DNA from: Euzebya rosea
Lineage (GTDB): Bacteria; Actinomycetota; Nitriliruptoria; Euzebyales; Euzebyaceae
Length of the DNA stretch: 64,000 nt
Assembly (NCBI RefSeq): GCF_003073135.1
Contig: NZ_PGDQ01000007.1
Coordinates: 1 to 64,000, forward strand
Direction: 5' to 3'
In this document: in pieces, positions 62,095 to 64,000 of the stretch
Layout: each line of letters opens with the position of its first letter
How positions within the stretch are numbered: position 1 is the first letter of the stretch
Position numbers and translations under genes: made by a program
The notes under the pieces: generated by a model
Databases searched by the model: none
The model's input: the letters and a program-made list of their open reading frames with translations, nothing else
What the model was told of the DNA's origin: nothing

Positions 62095-62258
62095 GCGTGG
62101 CCGACGACCACGGGCTGGATCCTCGTCGCCACGAACGCCGGGCGCCCGTCTGCCCGGCGTGCGGCGTGACCACCCTGCCCCAGGAGGTCGCCGATCCCGA
62201 CGGTGGGTTCCGCTGCGAGAACCCCGACTGCGAGCTGTTCGACGAGCCCGTCGGCTAG
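62091..62258 (+). CDS. Small zinc-ribbon protein
   Basis: A 55-residue protein from GTG 62091, overlapping the peroxidase stop. It has CPACGVTTLPQEVADP and RCENPDCELF, two Cys pairs (CxxC and CxxxxC) that can bind one zinc. The close coupling to the peroxidase and the clean Cys spacing support a real gene, although it is easily missed because of its size. Function unknown; possibly a redox-sensitive zinc knuckle. Confidence 0.75.
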   Translation: MSVADDHGLDPRRHERRAPVCPACGVTTLPQEVADPDGGFRCENPDCELFDEPVG

Positions 62259-62271
62259 ATGGTGTGTCCAG

Positions 62272-62793
62272 CTAGGCGGCGACCGTGCGGCCCGACACGG
62301 GGTCGGCCGCCCGGACCTCCATGCCCCGACGGCCCGGGTTGCCCAGGTGGTCCAGGAGGTTGTCGGCGAACCGACTGCCACCCCCACGCATCGTGGCGAA
62401 CATCACGGCGGTGACCGGCCGCGACATCATGCGGGGCAGCGGCAGCTCGACGGTCGCGGTCAGGTCGATGGCGACCCTGGTCCGACCGTCGGCCTCCGGG
62501 GTGACCTCGAGGTGGCCGGTCGCCGACGCCCGTTCGTCGACGTCGGGGGCGGGACGGAACCGGATGGCGTCGGTGCCGATGTCCATCAGCGTGGTGAACC
62601 GGGCCGTGGCCGTCACACCCAGGGCCGAGACCTCCACCAGCTGCCACGTCCACCGATCGCCGTTGGTGTCGATCCGTGCCACGAGCGGCGTCAGGGTGGC
62701 CAGGCAGTCGGGGTCGGCGAGGACGTCGAAGACCCGGTCGTGCTCGACGTCGAGGACGTCGTTGGCGATCACGCGCTGTGCGAAACAAGTCAT
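62272..62793 (-). CDS. SRPBCC-family protein (polyketide-cyclase/dehydrase-like)
   Basis: A 173-residue protein of the START/Bet v 1-like superfamily. Features: the opening strand IANDVLDVEHDRVFDVLADPDCLATLTPLVARI, WTWQLVEVSALG, a conserved middle RTRVAIDLTATVELPLPRMMSRPVTAVMF and a C-terminal helix. It binds a hydrophobic ligand in a deep pocket. GGAG lies 5 bases before ATG 62793. No partner is evident. Confidence 0.8.
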   Translation of the reverse strand: MTCFAQRVIANDVLDVEHDRVFDVLADPDCLATLTPLVARIDTNGDRWTWQLVEVSALGVTATARFTTLMDIGTDAIRFRPAPDVDERASATGHLEVTPEADGRTRVAIDLTATVELPLPRMMSRPVTAVMFATMRGGGSRFADNLLDHLGNPGRRGMEVRAADPVSGRTVAA

Positions 62794-62888
62794 GGCGCTC
62801 CATGTACCCCCGACCCGCCCGACCCGACACATGTGAGACCCGGTATCAGCTCGTGGCCACGCTGGGACGCGATCTGCACACCCTGGGT

Positions 62889-62894
62889 TAGCGT
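62889..62894 (+). promoter_or_regulatory. Putative -10 box (TAGCGT) for the secreted-protein gene
   Basis: TAGCGT, about 65 bp before ATG 62959. The leader includes a strong GAGGAGG ribosome site (62945-62951). Confidence 0.4.
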
Positions 62895-62958
62895 GAGCGC
62901 CTCCGCGTCCAGAGCCGGACGCGGATGCGGGCCACGGGTCCGCTGAGGAGGCGCAGTC

Positions 62959-64000
62959 ATGAGTGCAGTCAGGACGGGGCAGCTGGCGTTGCTGATCGCG
63001 ATCGCGGTCTCGATGGCCGTGGCGACCACGGGGCCCGCAACGGCCTCGACGGCGGCTGGGAGCGGGGTGCCGTCGGTCGTGACCGGCCATCGGCCCGGGC
63101 CCGACGCCCTCCACCTCCCGCCCCCACGCGCACCGCAGCTGGAGAACACCGGGCCGTGGCAGGCCGATCCGCTGCTGATCTCGGGCGCACATGCCTACCG
63201 CGACGGGGAGTGGCTGTACCAGGACTTCCTGTTCGACGACCACGGCGCCACCGGCGTCCCGGATCCCGAGGACCCCTACGGCGTCTCGACGAACCTCTAC
63301 TCCCCCTCCGCAGGCACCTTCACCTATCCGACCGCCGAGGCCTACCGGCACAACGCCGCAGACCTCGTCGAGCTGCGGATCACCCGCGTGGCCGACGCCA
63401 CGGCCCTGCGGGTCACCCTCAACACCCTCGTCGACCCGGCCCTGACCGCCGTCACCATCGCGCTCGGCGACACCGGCAGCCATGACTGGCCGCACGGCGC
63501 CGGGGCGGCCTCCCTCGCCGAGGTCTTCCTGACCACGCACGGGGGGACCGCCGAGCTCCTCGACGCCGCGACCGGCGAGGCCCTCAGCCCCTCCCCCACG
63601 GTCACCGTCGACCTCGAACGCCGGCAGCTCGACCTGCGGATCCCAGACGCCGCATGGAACCCGGGGGCAGTCGAGGTCCCCGTCACGGTCGGCGTGGGAC
63701 TGTGGGACGTCGAAGCAGGCACCTACCTGGCCCCGCAGCCCGGGCCCGCCACCGAGGACACCCCCGGCGGCGGCAGCGTCCTCGGCAGCGCGCTGGTCAA
63801 CGTCGGTCCCCGGCTGGACGAACCGACCCCCTTCATCGCCGGTGTCACCATGGCCGACACCGCCGTCGGCGCCCGCGCGCTGGCCCCCTGGTGGCGCGAG
63901 CGACAGCAGTCGCTGCAGCTGACCGCCCGGGACCTCTCCCCCTTCTCCACCAGCGTCGACTTCGGCAACCTCGGCGCGGCCGGGGTCACCGACGAGTCCA
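62959..64000 (+). CDS. Secreted protein of unknown function (3' partial)
   Basis: The frame is open from ATG 62959 to the window end (347 residues visible, no stop). GAGGAGG is 7 bases upstream. The signal peptide (LALLIAIAVSMAVATTGPATA) is followed by a mature protein with SGAHAYRDGEWLYQDFLFDDHGA, then FTYPTAEAYRHNAADLVELRITR and LRVTLNTLVDPALTAVTIALG. The Asp-rich opening plus a YP-containing strand faintly resembles glucodextranase-C-like/DOMON sugar- or heme-binding folds, but I cannot confirm it. A second, similar beta-rich part follows. It may be an N-terminal module of a larger secreted enzyme beyond the window. Confidence 0.6.
   Translation, partial: MSAVRTGQLALLIAIAVSMAVATTGPATASTAAGSGVPSVVTGHRPGPDALHLPPPRAPQLENTGPWQADPLLISGAHAYRDGEWLYQDFLFDDHGATGVPDPEDPYGVSTNLYSPSAGTFTYPTAEAYRHNAADLVELRITRVADATALRVTLNTLVDPALTAVTIALGDTGSHDWPHGAGAASLAEVFLTTHGGTAELLDAATGEALSPSPTVTVDLERRQLDLRIPDAAWNPGAVEVPVTVGVGLWDVEAGTYLAPQPGPATEDTPGGGSVLGSALVNVGPRLDEPTPFIAGVTMADTAVGARALAPWWRERQQSLQLTARDLSPFSTSVDFGNLGAAGVTDES

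Noticed and set aside
1-64000. CRISPR arrays, tRNA or rRNA genes, prophage or insertion sequences
   Set aside because: No regularly spaced repeats, no cloverleaf or rRNA-like sequence and no transposase, integrase or phage structural gene were seen on reading the window.

Overview
This window is about 70% G+C, has very short intergenic spaces, uses GTG and TTG starts freely, and relies on GTGA/ATGA stop-start overlaps. Together with families such as DUF3040, nitrobindin, a TgpA-type transglutaminase, cell-wall-binding repeat 2 and a DnaE2-type polymerase tail, this points to a free-living, heterotrophic actinobacterium. A deep-branching, marine or salt-tolerant lineage such as Nitriliruptoria/Euzebya is my inference, partly because the solute-binding lipoproteins carry very acidic linkers. 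I see no phage, insertion sequence, CRISPR array, rRNA or tRNA; it reads as ordinary chromosomal core with several transport islands.

Layout. 1-5.6 kb: tail of an error-prone DNA polymerase with an in-frame palindromic repeat, a membrane PPC-domain protein, an orphan GAF histidine kinase and DNA polymerase IV. 5.6-9 kb: crotonase, DUF3040 membrane protein, a LysR regulator divergent from an aldo/keto reductase. 8.9-13.5 kb (minus): MoxR ATPase, DUF58 and transglutaminase operon. 13.9-20.2 kb: five-gene peptide ABC importer, then a TetR regulator. 21-25.8 kb: HNH protein and two tandem exported M14 carboxypeptidases. 25.8-29.1 kb: PLP decarboxylase and glycerol-3-phosphate dehydrogenase. 29.1-36 kb (minus): sugar ABC importer without an ATPase, GH13 glucosidase and glgC. 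36-43.3 kb (minus): branched-chain-type ABC importer with an acyl-CoA synthetase embedded in the operon. 43.6-51.2 kb: nitrobindin, a sigma factor with a membrane-anchored tail, NAD(P)HX epimerase, Ser/Thr kinase, a winged-helix protein and an archaeal-type phosphoglycerate mutase. 51.2-64 kb: CocE-like hydrolase, lipoprotein, glutamine amidotransferase, methionine aminopeptidase, cell-wall-binding repeat protein, semialdehyde dehydrogenase, CNNM/CorC and DUF808 membrane proteins, glutathione peroxidase with a tiny zinc-ribbon gene, and a secreted protein cut by the window end.

How it fits together. Secreted carboxypeptidases plus the peptide importer suggest peptide scavenging. The GH13 enzyme, sugar importer and glgC link alpha-glucoside uptake to glycogen; two LacI-type operator sites 60 bp apart precede the GH13 gene. 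The liv-fadD operon suggests uptake coupled to CoA activation of an organic acid. A recurring TAnnnT box placed 6-9 bases before start codons suggests that many transcripts here are leaderless.
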